Assembly: GCF_001905005.1 (NCBI RefSeq)
Contig: NZ_LWKZ01000027.1
Location: 434,001-498,000 of the forward strand
DNA from: Streptomyces sp. CB02923
Lineage (GTDB): Bacteria; Actinomycetota; Actinomycetes; Streptomycetales; Streptomycetaceae
Direction: 5' to 3'
Length of the DNA: 64,000 nucleotides
In this document: positions 35,315 through 42,692 of the stretch, in pieces
Layout: each line of letters starts with the position of its first letter
How positions within the stretch are numbered: the stretch's first letter is position 1
Notes under the pieces: model-generated
Databases searched by the model: none
What the model saw: the letters and a program-made list of their open reading frames with translations, nothing else
Told to the model about the DNA's origin: nothing
Made by a program: the position numbers and the translations under genes

Positions 35315-35602
35315 ATGACGGCGCAGGACGAAGCACTGGAGGTCTGGATCGACCAGGACCTCTGCACCGGCGACGGCATCTGTGCGCAGTACGCGCCGGA
35401 GGTCTTCGAACTCGACATCGACGGTCTGGCTTATGTGAAAAGCACCGACGACGAGCTGCTGCAGGACAAGGGGGCCACCACCCCCGTCCCCCTGCCGCTG
35501 CTCAATGACGTACGGGACTCCGCGAAGGAGTGCCCCGGTGACTGCATCCACGTACGCCGCGTTTCGGATCGCGTGGAGGTCTACGGCCCCGACGCGGAGT
35601 AG
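35315..35602 (+). CDS. Ferredoxin ([3Fe-4S]/[4Fe-4S] type)
   Basis: 95 aa. Cysteines in DQDLCTGDGICAQYAPEVFE (Cys17, Cys23) and KECPGDCIHV (Cys74, Cys78) match small actinobacterial ferredoxins that feed cytochrome P450s or other oxidoreductases. ATG at 35315. No P450 is nearby. Transcribed away from arc over a 241-bp region; partner unknown. Confidence 0.88.
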   Translation: MTAQDEALEVWIDQDLCTGDGICAQYAPEVFELDIDGLAYVKSTDDELLQDKGATTPVPLPLLNDVRDSAKECPGDCIHVRRVSDRVEVYGPDAE

Positions 35603-35617
35603 ACACAGCGTGACGGA

Positions 35618-36202
35618 TCACACACCCTGTGTGCCGATGGAGGCGGGAAGTTCGCTCTGGACGAACTTCCCGCCTTTCCATTGCCACTTGGTCTGCTCGC
35701 GTACGTCCGGGCAGCAGCGCGGCACGCCGGTCGAGGAGTAGCCCAGGAGTGTCGCGGCCACCACACCGCGGCGTACGGCGATGCCGTCCACGCTGCGCTG
35801 GCGTGCGGGCGCGAGGAGGGTCGCCGCGACGCGCGGGGCCCCCTTGCCCGCCGCGGGGCGGGCGAGGACGTACACGCCGCTGGGAGGGGTGCCCGTCTCG
35901 GTGTGGCAGCGCACCACGGCGACCGTCTCGGGGCTGCCGTCGCCGTCGAGGTCGCCGGTGGCGCTGTCGACCACGTCGAGGCGGTTCGGGCCGCAGTCCA
36001 CCGGATAGGCGGCGGCGCGCGGGTCGGGGGCCGGGCCGGCGGCCGCGCGGGCGCCTGGCGCGCCGTCGGTGGTGGCCGTGGCATCAGGGGGCTGGACGAA
36101 GGACGCGGCCGCGACGACCGCCGCGAGGGCGGCGGCGGTGGCGAGCCAGTGCAGGGCGCGGGTGCGGGTGTGCGGGAGGTCCTGGCCTGCCGTGAGCTGC
36201 AC
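35618..36202 (-). CDS. Membrane-anchored or secreted protein of unknown function with a DxDxDG segment
   Basis: 194 aa. A hydrophobic segment near residues 17-36 (LHWLATAAALAAVVAAASFV) acts as anchor or signal, then an Ala/Pro-rich stretch and an extracytoplasmic domain containing SATGDLDGDGSPETVAVV, an FG-GAP/dockerin-like calcium loop, plus a Cys pair (GVPRCCPDVREQ). GTG at 36202 with AGGAG upstream. Converges with the ferredoxin gene (15-bp gap). Confidence 0.7.
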   Translation of the reverse strand: MQLTAGQDLPHTRTRALHWLATAAALAAVVAAASFVQPPDATATTDGAPGARAAAGPAPDPRAAAYPVDCGPNRLDVVDSATGDLDGDGSPETVAVVRCHTETGTPPSGVYVLARPAAGKGAPRVAATLLAPARQRSVDGIAVRRGVVAATLLGYSSTGVPRCCPDVREQTKWQWKGGKFVQSELPASIGTQGV

Positions 36203-36310
36203 GCGGGGTAACTCCTGTGAAGAGCTGTGGCGGTGGGAGTGCCCAGCATCGTTCCACAAGGGCGGGCCGCCGGGGAACACACGGGCAGGGTTTCCCCCTG
36301 CCGAACGAAA

Positions 36311-36358
36311 CGGCGCCGCCGACGGTTCCCGGTGGACGGGAACTCGTCGGCGGCGCCG
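36311..36358 (-). terminator. Long hairpin terminator after trmI
   Basis: Outer stem CGGCGCCGCCGACG/CGTCGGCGGCGCCG (36311-36324, 36345-36358) continues into inner stem GTTCCCG/CGGGAAC with one bulged base and a 5-nt loop: 21 base pairs in all. Confidence 0.88.
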
Positions 36359-36382
36359 GACGGTTCGGGGGGTGCGAGCGGG

Positions 36383-37291
36383 TCAGCCGCGCTCCGCGCC
36401 CCCGCTGGAGCTGCCGGGACCGGAGTAGTCCTCGCCGTACGCGCCCTTGGCGGGACGGCGGCGGCGCAGCGGCGGCTCGACGCCGTCCGCGAGGCGGCGG
36501 GCGGTGAGCAGGAAGCCGGTGTGGCCGATCATGCGGTGGTCGGGGCGGACCGCGAGACCCTCGACGTGCCAGGTGCGGACCATGGTCTCCCAGGCCGACG
36601 GCTCGTTGAACGTGCCGTGCTCGCGGATGGCCTCGACGGTGCGGGCCAGCTGCGTGGTGGTGGCCACGTACGCGCACAGGATGCCGCCCGGGACCAGCGC
36701 CTTGGAGACGGCCTCCAGGCACTCCCACGGGGCGAGCATGTCCAGGATGACCCGGTCGACCTCGGTGTCGGAGAGGTTGTCCTGGAGGTCACCGACGGTG
36801 AGCGTCCACGCCGGGTGCGGACCGCCGAAGTAACGCTCGACGTTCTGCGTGGCGATCTCGGCGAAGTCGGCGCGCCGCTCGTAGCTGTGCAGCATGCCCT
36901 GGTCGCCGATGGCGCGCAGCAGGAAGCTGCTGAGCGAGCCGGACCCCACCCCCGCCTCGACGACGCGGGCGCCGGGGAAGATGTCGGCCATCGCCAGGAT
37001 CTGCCCCGCGTCCTTGGGGTAGACCACGGCGGCGCCGCGGGGCATGGACAGGACGTAGTCGGGGAGCAGCGGGCGCAGCGCGAGGTAGGCAACGTTCCCT
37101 GTGGTACGGACCACACTGCCTTCGGGAGCACCGATCAGCTCGTCGTGGGGGAAAGCTCCCTTGTGGGTGTGGAAGCTCTTGCCCTCTTCGAGCGTGAACG
37201 TGTAGTGGCGTCCCTTGGGATCGGTGAGCTGGACCTGGTCCCCGACCTTGAAGGGCCCGCGACGGCGGGCGGCACCGGTCGGTTCGGACAT
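36383..37291 (-). CDS. trmI: tRNA (adenine-58-N1)-methyltransferase TrmI
   Basis: 302 aa. An N-terminal beta-barrel domain (FKVGDQVQLTDPKGRHYTFT, SFHTHKGAFPHDELIGAPEG) and Rossmann methyltransferase with GARVVEAGVGSGSLSSFLLR (motif I) and DRVILDMLAPWECLEAV. ATG at 37291. Homologous to mycobacterial TrmI (Rv2118c), which likewise sits near the arc gene. Makes m1A58 in tRNA. Confidence 0.94.
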   Translation of the reverse strand: MSEPTGAARRRGPFKVGDQVQLTDPKGRHYTFTLEEGKSFHTHKGAFPHDELIGAPEGSVVRTTGNVAYLALRPLLPDYVLSMPRGAAVVYPKDAGQILAMADIFPGARVVEAGVGSGSLSSFLLRAIGDQGMLHSYERRADFAEIATQNVERYFGGPHPAWTLTVGDLQDNLSDTEVDRVILDMLAPWECLEAVSKALVPGGILCAYVATTTQLARTVEAIREHGTFNEPSAWETMVRTWHVEGLAVRPDHRMIGHTGFLLTARRLADGVEPPLRRRRPAKGAYGEDYSGPGSSSGGAERG

Positions 37292-37326
37292 GTGACCAGC
37301 CTACCGGGCGTGGGGACCGCTCCGTA

Positions 37327-37418
37327 CCAGGGCGGATCTGTGCCGGGGCGGATCCGTACCGGGGCGGATCCGTACCGGGGCGGATCCGTGCCGGGGCGGA
37401 TCTGTGCCAGGGCGGAGG
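37327..37418. repeat. 16-bp tandem repeat, five to six copies
   Basis: Unit CCGGGGCGGATCCGTA repeated with small changes from 37327 (37327, 37343, 37359, 37375, 37391, partial 37407). It lies just upstream of trmI in a 320-bp gene-free gap, followed by G-rich sequence to about 37500. Confidence 0.85.
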
Positions 37419-37521
37419 GGGGTGGGGGCGAGGTGGGGGCTGGTGGGCGCGGGGGCCGGGGCGGGCGCGGGCGGGGCCGGGCGCCGAAGCCGGGCGGGCG
37501 CGGAGCCGTCCCGTCCGCTCG

Positions 37522-37570
37522 CCTACAGGGCGAATCGAACGTGATCGTCCCCCCGGCGGGGGCTTACCCA
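37522..37570 (-). repeat. 49-bp dispersed element, copy B (inverted)
   Basis: Reverse complement of copy A at 18511-18559 with three mismatches. Includes the CCCCGCCGGGG palindrome and the invariant ACGATCACGTTCGATTCG. Confidence 0.85.
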
Positions 37571-37582
37571 GGCGTGGCGGGG

Positions 37583-37612
37583 CCGAAGCGCGGGGCTCCG
37601 AAGCGCGGGGCT
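37583..37612. repeat. 15-bp perfect direct duplication at the rip 3' end
   Basis: CCGAAGCGCGGGGCT occurs at 37583-37597 and 37598-37612; the second copy ends on the first base of the protease gene's stop triplet. Confidence 0.85.
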
Positions 37613-38922
37613 CAGGACGGGCGGGCCATGGCAGCCACGAAGGCGCGCTCGACGTCGGCGGTGGACAGAACGCCGTAGATCTCGCCGGTCTCCTCGACGA
37701 CCAGGTATTCGGTGGCGGGGGTCGCGCGCAGGTAGTCGAGGAGGTCTTCGCCGGCCAGTTCGGCGGAGACCCGCATCCCGTCCTTCAGGTCCTGGGCGAG
37801 GCCGCTGACGGCGACCCACGGGCGGCGGTGCTCGGGAACGCCGACGATGGCGTTCTCGCGGACCACGGCGGTGGGCCGGCCCACGCGGTCCACGACGACC
37901 AGGGCGCGGGCGCCGGCGTCGTTGGCGCGGCGCAGGGCCTCGGACAGCGGGGTGTCGGCCTCCACCGGTACGGCGCGCCGGGTGAGGGTGCGGGCCTGGA
38001 GGTCCGGGAGGCGTTCGCGCAGCCGGGCCATGCGCAGGCTGTTGCCCGCGCCGGTCCAGATGATCGCGGCGAGGATCGCGGCGAGCAGCGCGTCGGTGAT
38101 CGAGTCGGCGCCGCCGAGGTCCGTGGGGGCGTTGCCCAGGGCGCCGGTGTGGGTGAGCAGCGGCAGCCCGATCAGGACCGCCATGGCGAGCGCGCGGCCG
38201 ACCCAGGCGGCGGCGACGGTGCCGGTCATCGGTTTGCCGGTGATCTTCCACACGACGGCGCGGAGCATCCGGCCGCCGTCCAGCGGGAGGCCGGGCAGCA
38301 GGTTGAAGACGGCGACGATCATGTTGGAGATCATCAGTCCGGCGAGCAGGACGCCGGGTACGGTGCCGGGCTCGACCAGCTTCATGCCGCCGTAGAAGAC
38401 GCCCGCGAGGACGAGGGAGAGCAGCGGGCCGACGAAGGCGAGGACGAATTCGCGGCCGGGTGTCTCGGACTCCTTCTCGATCTCGGAGACGCCGCCGAAG
38501 AACTGGAGCTGGATGCGGCGTACGGGGAGTTTGAAGCGCAGCGCGGCGATGGTGTGCGCGAGCTCGTGGACGAGCACCGAGGCGTAGAAGGCGACGGCGA
38601 AGAAGAGCGAGACGAGGTAGCGGGCGGCGCCCAGCTCCGGCAGGATCCGTTCGAGCTGGCCGCCGAAGACCCAGGTGATCAGGGCGGCGACGATGAACCA
38701 GCTGGGGGCGACGTAGACCGGCACGCCGAAGGGGCGGCCCATGAGGATGCCGCCGCCGGTGCGCCTGCCCTGGCCGTCCTTGGCCTGGCGCTGCGGGGAG
38801 GGGCGGTTCCCGGACGGCCTCGTACGGCCGGTGGCGCGGGCCGGGTCGGACGGTCCGGGCGGGTTGGGCGGTCGGTGGTGCGCGGACTCCTCGGGGTCCT
38901 GCGGCTTCCCACTCTCGTCCAC
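37612..38922 (-). CDS. Site-2 intramembrane metalloprotease (M50, Rip-like) with CBS pair
   Basis: 436 aa. A charged N-terminal tail, then membrane spans carrying VLVHELAHTI (HExxH zinc site) and LLPGLPLDGGRML (third ligand), followed by two CBS domains (about 310-430: VPVEADTPLSEALRRANDAG, TEYLVVEETGEIYGVL). GTG at 38922 with AGGGG upstream. CBS-containing S2P enzymes cleave membrane-bound regulators such as anti-sigma factors; target unknown. Divergent from the RecB-like nuclease. Confidence 0.9.
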   Translation of the reverse strand: MDESGKPQDPEESAHHRPPNPPGPSDPARATGRTRPSGNRPSPQRQAKDGQGRRTGGGILMGRPFGVPVYVAPSWFIVAALITWVFGGQLERILPELGAARYLVSLFFAVAFYASVLVHELAHTIAALRFKLPVRRIQLQFFGGVSEIEKESETPGREFVLAFVGPLLSLVLAGVFYGGMKLVEPGTVPGVLLAGLMISNMIVAVFNLLPGLPLDGGRMLRAVVWKITGKPMTGTVAAAWVGRALAMAVLIGLPLLTHTGALGNAPTDLGGADSITDALLAAILAAIIWTGAGNSLRMARLRERLPDLQARTLTRRAVPVEADTPLSEALRRANDAGARALVVVDRVGRPTAVVRENAIVGVPEHRRPWVAVSGLAQDLKDGMRVSAELAGEDLLDYLRATPATEYLVVEETGEIYGVLSTADVERAFVAAMARPS

Positions 38923-39083
38923 GGCGTCCCCTCGTCGGTTGCGGCCTTCGCTCCTGTCCGTCCGGTTGCGGTCCGGTACGGCATGTCGATCATGCAGGGC
39001 GAAGGGGTCTGGCGTCGATGGTATGCGGAGCGCTTCGCGTCGCCCCGCCTCGGTCTCCCATTGTGATCCCTCGGTTGCGGTGG

Positions 39084-39106
39084 CTGTCAGTGGCGGGCCG
39101 TAGGGT
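39084..39106 (+). promoter_or_regulatory. PafBC-type (RecA-NDp) promoter of the RecB-like nuclease
   Basis: CTGTCAGTG (39084-39092), 8 nt, TAGGGT (39101-39106): 8 of 9 in the upstream box, exact spacing and a perfect TANNNT. ATG follows 8 nt after the -10, implying a leaderless mRNA. Confidence 0.78.
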
Positions 39107-39114
39107 CGGGTGTC

Positions 39115-40113
39115 ATGGGAACGAGCACCGAGAAGGCCGGGCCGGACGCCGCGGGCGGCGACGGCGGACAGGGCGGGGCGACCGGCGGGAGCGGGGCGGC
39201 CGGGGATGCCGGGGCCGTGGCGGATGTCACCACCTCCCGCCCCGCAGCCGGCCCCGTCTCGCTCTCTCCGTCGCGGGCGAGCGACTTCATGCAGTGCCCG
39301 CTGCTGTACCGCTTCCGTGTGATCGACAAGCTGCCGGAGAAGCCGAGCCCCGCGGCGACGCGCGGCACGGTGGTGCACGCGGTGCTGGAGCGGCTCTTCG
39401 ACGCTCCGGCCGCGCAGCGTACGGCGGGCGGCGCGCGCTCCATGGTGCCGGGCGAGTGGGAGAAGCTGCTGGCGAAGCGGCCGGAGCTGGCCGGGCTGTT
39501 CGAGGACGATCCGGCGGGTGAGCGGCTGGCGGCGTGGCTGGCGGACGCCGAGGCGCTGGTGGAGCGGTGGTTCACGCTGGAGGATCCGACGCGTCTGGAG
39601 CCCGCGGACCGCGAGCTGTATGTGGAGACGGTGCTGGATTCGGGGCTGCGGCTGCGCGGTTTCATCGACCGGGTGGACGTGGCGCCGACGGGCGAGGTGC
39701 GGCTCGTCGACTACAAGACGGGCAAGGCGCCCCGCCCGGAGTACGCGGACGGTCCGCTGTTCCAGATGAAGTTCTACGCGCTGGTGATGTGGCGGCTGCG
39801 CGGCCTGGTGCCGCGGCGGCTCCAGCTGGTGTACCTGGGCAGTGGTGACGTGCTGACGTATGACCCGGCCGAGGCGGATCTGCTGGGGGTGGAGCGCAAG
39901 CTGCTGGCGCTGTGGGACGCGATTCAGCGGGCGACGGCGACCGGTGACTGGCGTCCGCGCCGTACGAAGCTGTGCGGGTGGTGCGACCACCAGGCGGTGT
40001 GCCCGGAGTTCGGGGGTACTCCCCCGCCGTATCCGCTGCCGGTGCCGGGGCCCGGCCGGGCTCTCCCTGTGGAGGTCTCCGGGGAGGGGCAGGGCAGAAT
40101 GGACCTGGTCTAA
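39115..40113 (+). CDS. RecB-family PD-(D/E)XK nuclease with Fe-S cysteines (Cas4/AddB-like)
   Basis: 332 aa. After a Gly/Ala-rich tail, SPSRASDFMQCPLLYRF supplies Cys61 and the PD-(D/E)XK core reads RGFIDRVDVAPTGEVRLVDY with KTGK; Cys287, Cys290 and Cys296 (CGWCDHQAVC) complete a four-cysteine Fe-S pattern as in AddB and Cas4. ATG 39115 lies 8 nt after a PafBC-type -10. No CRISPR genes are near. A 5'-end-processing role in DNA-damage repair is likely. Confidence 0.88.
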   Translation: MGTSTEKAGPDAAGGDGGQGGATGGSGAAGDAGAVADVTTSRPAAGPVSLSPSRASDFMQCPLLYRFRVIDKLPEKPSPAATRGTVVHAVLERLFDAPAAQRTAGGARSMVPGEWEKLLAKRPELAGLFEDDPAGERLAAWLADAEALVERWFTLEDPTRLEPADRELYVETVLDSGLRLRGFIDRVDVAPTGEVRLVDYKTGKAPRPEYADGPLFQMKFYALVMWRLRGLVPRRLQLVYLGSGDVLTYDPAEADLLGVERKLLALWDAIQRATATGDWRPRRTKLCGWCDHQAVCPEFGGTPPPYPLPVPGPGRALPVEVSGEGQGRMDLV

Positions 40114-40126
40114 CGAAGGAGTTCCT

Positions 40127-40798
40127 GTGGCAATCCGCGTCCTGCTGGTCGACGACCAGCCGCTGCTGCGTACCGGTTTCCGGATGATCCTGGAGGCCGA
40201 GCAGGATCTCGCGGTCGTCGGCGAGGCCGGGGACGGCCTGCAGGCCCTGGAGCAGGTGCGGGCGCTGCAGCCGGACGTGGTGCTGATGGACATCCGGATG
40301 CCGCGGATGGACGGGGTCGAGGCGACCCGGCAGATCACCGGTCCGGCGAAGGACGGTCCGGCGAAGGTGCTGGTGCTGACCACGTTCGACCTGGACGAGT
40401 ACGTGGTCGAGGCGCTGCGGGCGGGGGCCAGCGGTTTCCTGCTGAAGGATGCGCCGGCGCAGGAGCTGGTGCAGGCGATCCGGGTGGTGGCGGCGGGCGA
40501 GGCGATGCTCGCGCCGAGCATCACGCGCCGGCTGCTGGACAAGTACGCGGGGCATCTGCCGTCCGGTGAGGAGCCGGTGCCGGACACACTGCACACCCTC
40601 ACGGAGCGTGAGGTGGAGGTGCTGAAGCTGGTGGCGCGCGGTCTGTCGAACGCGGAGATCGCCGCGGATCTGTTCGTGAGCGAGACGACGGTCAAGACGC
40701 ACGTCGGGCATGTGCTGACGAAGCTGGGGCTGCGGGACCGGGTGCAGGCCGCGGTGTATGCGTACGAGAGCGGGCTGGTGCGTCCCGGGGCCCAGTAG
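40127..40798 (+). CDS. NarL/FixJ-family response regulator (orphan)
   Basis: 223 aa. Receiver domain with IRVLLVDDQPLLRTGF and phosphoacceptor Asp55 (VVLMDIRMPRMDG), Lys in GFLLKDAPAQEL, then a LuxR HTH (LTEREVEVLKLVARGLSNAE, ETTVKTHVGHVL). GTG at 40127 with AAGGAG. No histidine kinase is adjacent. It starts 13 bp after the nuclease gene, so the two may be co-transcribed. Confidence 0.92.
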   Translation: MAIRVLLVDDQPLLRTGFRMILEAEQDLAVVGEAGDGLQALEQVRALQPDVVLMDIRMPRMDGVEATRQITGPAKDGPAKVLVLTTFDLDEYVVEALRAGASGFLLKDAPAQELVQAIRVVAAGEAMLAPSITRRLLDKYAGHLPSGEEPVPDTLHTLTEREVEVLKLVARGLSNAEIAADLFVSETTVKTHVGHVLTKLGLRDRVQAAVYAYESGLVRPGAQ

Positions 40799-40876
40799 AG
40801 CGGCTGCGCGGGGCGCGCGCAGGCGTACCCCCCGGCCCCCCGGCCCCCCCCGGCCCCCCCCGGCAGAGAGCGTGCA

Positions 40877-40920
40877 ACGGCCCGGCCCGCCACTCCGGAG
40901 GGAGCGGCGGGCCGGGCCGT
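40877..40920. terminator. Bidirectional hairpin between response regulator and binding-protein gene
   Basis: ACGGCCCGGCCCGCC and GGCGGGCCGGGCCGT form a 15-bp perfect stem around a 14-nt loop. A homopolymeric C-rich run lies just upstream at about 40828-40862. Confidence 0.85.
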
Positions 40921-40940
40921 CTGCGTGCGGGCGGGCGGTG

Positions 40941-42542
40941 CTAGCCCTTCTTGATCTCCCAGAAGCGGAAGACGGTGGAGGCGTCCAGCGTCCACTGGAG
41001 GCCGTCGATGTCCTCGCGGGCGACGGCGTACTGCTTGCCCTGCCACACCGGGATCATCGGCAGTTCCTCGGCGACGATGTTCTGCATCTCGCGGAAGGCG
41101 GTCTTGGTCGCCTGCCGGTCGGGCTGGCCGGCGGTGCCGGGCAGCAGTTTGCCGGTGATCCGCTTGGCGTCGTAGTTGTTGCCGAGGACGTTGTCCTCGC
41201 CGAAGAACGGCTGGGTGAAGTTGTCGGGGTCCGGGTAGTCGGGGACCCAGCCCTTGACGTACGCGCCGTACTTCCCGGCTTCGCGGCCCTTCTCGAACTC
41301 CTCGATGGGCACGCTCTTGACCGTGGCGTCGAAGAGGCCGCTGGCGTTGAGCTGCTGGGCGATCTCCTGGAAGGCCGGGACGGTGCCGGGGCCGTAGCGG
41401 ACGGGGGTGGCCCAGAGGGTGAGCGGCACCTTCTTGTTGGTGTAGCCGGCCTCGCGCAGGGCGGCGGCGGCCTTGTCGGCCTGCGGCCGGTCGCCGTAGT
41501 TGGCGAAGAAGGCCGTGTTGTGGCCGGTGATGCCCGCGGGGACGATCGAGTACAGGGGTTCGGCGGTGCGCTTGTAGACGTCGCGGACGAGCGTGGAACG
41601 GTCCAGCAGGTACGCGATGGCCTTGCGGACGCCGAGCTTGCCGGCCACCGGGTCGTGCATGTTGAAGACCAGGTGCATGACCTCGGCGCTGTTGCCCTCG
41701 ACGACCTGGATGCCGTGCTGGTGGCTGTCGGCCTGGTCCAGCGAGGCGATGTCCTTCATGGCCAGACCGCGGTAGGCGACGTCGATGGAGCCGTCCTGCA
41801 CCGCCTTCTTCAGCTTGTCCTGGCCGGTGAAGAACTTCATGGTCATACCGGAGTTCTTGACCTTGGCGGGGCCCTTGTAGGAGCCGTTGACGCCGAAGAC
41901 GGCCTCGGAGGACGCGTCGTAGTCCTTCAGGGTGTAGACGCCGGAGCCGATGGCCTTGTCGTCGGTGCGCAGCTTGTCGGGCGCGTACTCGCGGTGGTCG
42001 ACGATGGAGCCGGCACCGGAGGCGATCTTCATGGGGAAGGTCGCGTCGGGGGTCTTGAGGCGGAAGACGACGGTCTGGGCGTCGGGGGCCTCGATCTTGT
42101 CGACGGCGGCGAACATCACGGCCGGTCCGCGCTTGTCGTTGATGCGCTTGATCCGGTCGAAGGAGAACTTGACGTCCTCGGAGGTCAGGCTGTTGCCGTT
42201 GCTGAACTTCAGCCCGTCCTTGAGGGTGCACTTGTAGACGGTGCTGCCGCCCTCGGTGAAGCCGCAGGAGTCGGCGGCCTCGGGTTCGGGCGTGGTGCTG
42301 CCCTTGGGGAAGCTCAGCAACGACTGGAAGACGTTGTTGAACAGCAACCAGGAGACCGGGTCGTAGCCGGCTGCGGGGTCGGTGGACACGACCTTGTCGG
42401 TCATCCCCATCACCACGGGTTCACCGGTCCCGGCACCCGCGCCGTCACCGGATCCGCAGCCGCTGAGCAGGGCGGCGACGAGCCCTGCCCCCAGCGGTGC
42501 GGCGAGCCACTGGTCGCGTTTCCTCACGTGCGTGTTCCTCAC
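40941..42542 (-). CDS. ABC-type oligopeptide-family substrate-binding lipoprotein
   Basis: 533 aa, solute-binding family 5. Signal peptide with lipobox LLSGCGSG, then FKGLxFSNG-type string KDGLKFSNGNSLTSEDVKFS and C-terminal ELPMIPVWQGKQYAVAREDI. GTG 42542 (AGGACG upstream) or GTG 42527 (GAGGA upstream) could start it. Paralogous to the next gene. No permease or ATPase gene accompanies either, so the partner transporter is encoded elsewhere. Confidence 0.9.
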   Translation of the reverse strand: MRNTHVRKRDQWLAAPLGAGLVAALLSGCGSGDGAGAGTGEPVVMGMTDKVVSTDPAAGYDPVSWLLFNNVFQSLLSFPKGSTTPEPEAADSCGFTEGGSTVYKCTLKDGLKFSNGNSLTSEDVKFSFDRIKRINDKRGPAVMFAAVDKIEAPDAQTVVFRLKTPDATFPMKIASGAGSIVDHREYAPDKLRTDDKAIGSGVYTLKDYDASSEAVFGVNGSYKGPAKVKNSGMTMKFFTGQDKLKKAVQDGSIDVAYRGLAMKDIASLDQADSHQHGIQVVEGNSAEVMHLVFNMHDPVAGKLGVRKAIAYLLDRSTLVRDVYKRTAEPLYSIVPAGITGHNTAFFANYGDRPQADKAAAALREAGYTNKKVPLTLWATPVRYGPGTVPAFQEIAQQLNASGLFDATVKSVPIEEFEKGREAGKYGAYVKGWVPDYPDPDNFTQPFFGEDNVLGNNYDAKRITGKLLPGTAGQPDRQATKTAFREMQNIVAEELPMIPVWQGKQYAVAREDIDGLQWTLDASTVFRFWEIKKG

Positions 42543-42692
42543 AGTCGTCCTGGCGGTTCAGCGGTGTGTTCCGCGCCGGCGGGTGCCGGTGTCGGTGTGC
42601 CGGCGGAGTGCCGTCATCGGTTGTGGTGGTGCGCGCCGTCTCGGGGATGCGGCAGCCGGCCGGCGTGTGGTGGCGCCGGCCGGAGGTCGTCG

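Noticed and set aside
18511..37570. Dispersed 49-bp copies as terminal repeats of a composite transposon or genomic island
   Set aside because: The intervening genes are core actinobacterial housekeeping genes in conserved order, there is no transposase or target-site duplication, and GC content is uniform.
40828..40862. C-rich homopolymer region as a phase-variable gene start
   Set aside because: It lies after the response regulator stop and before a terminator, with no frame depending on it.
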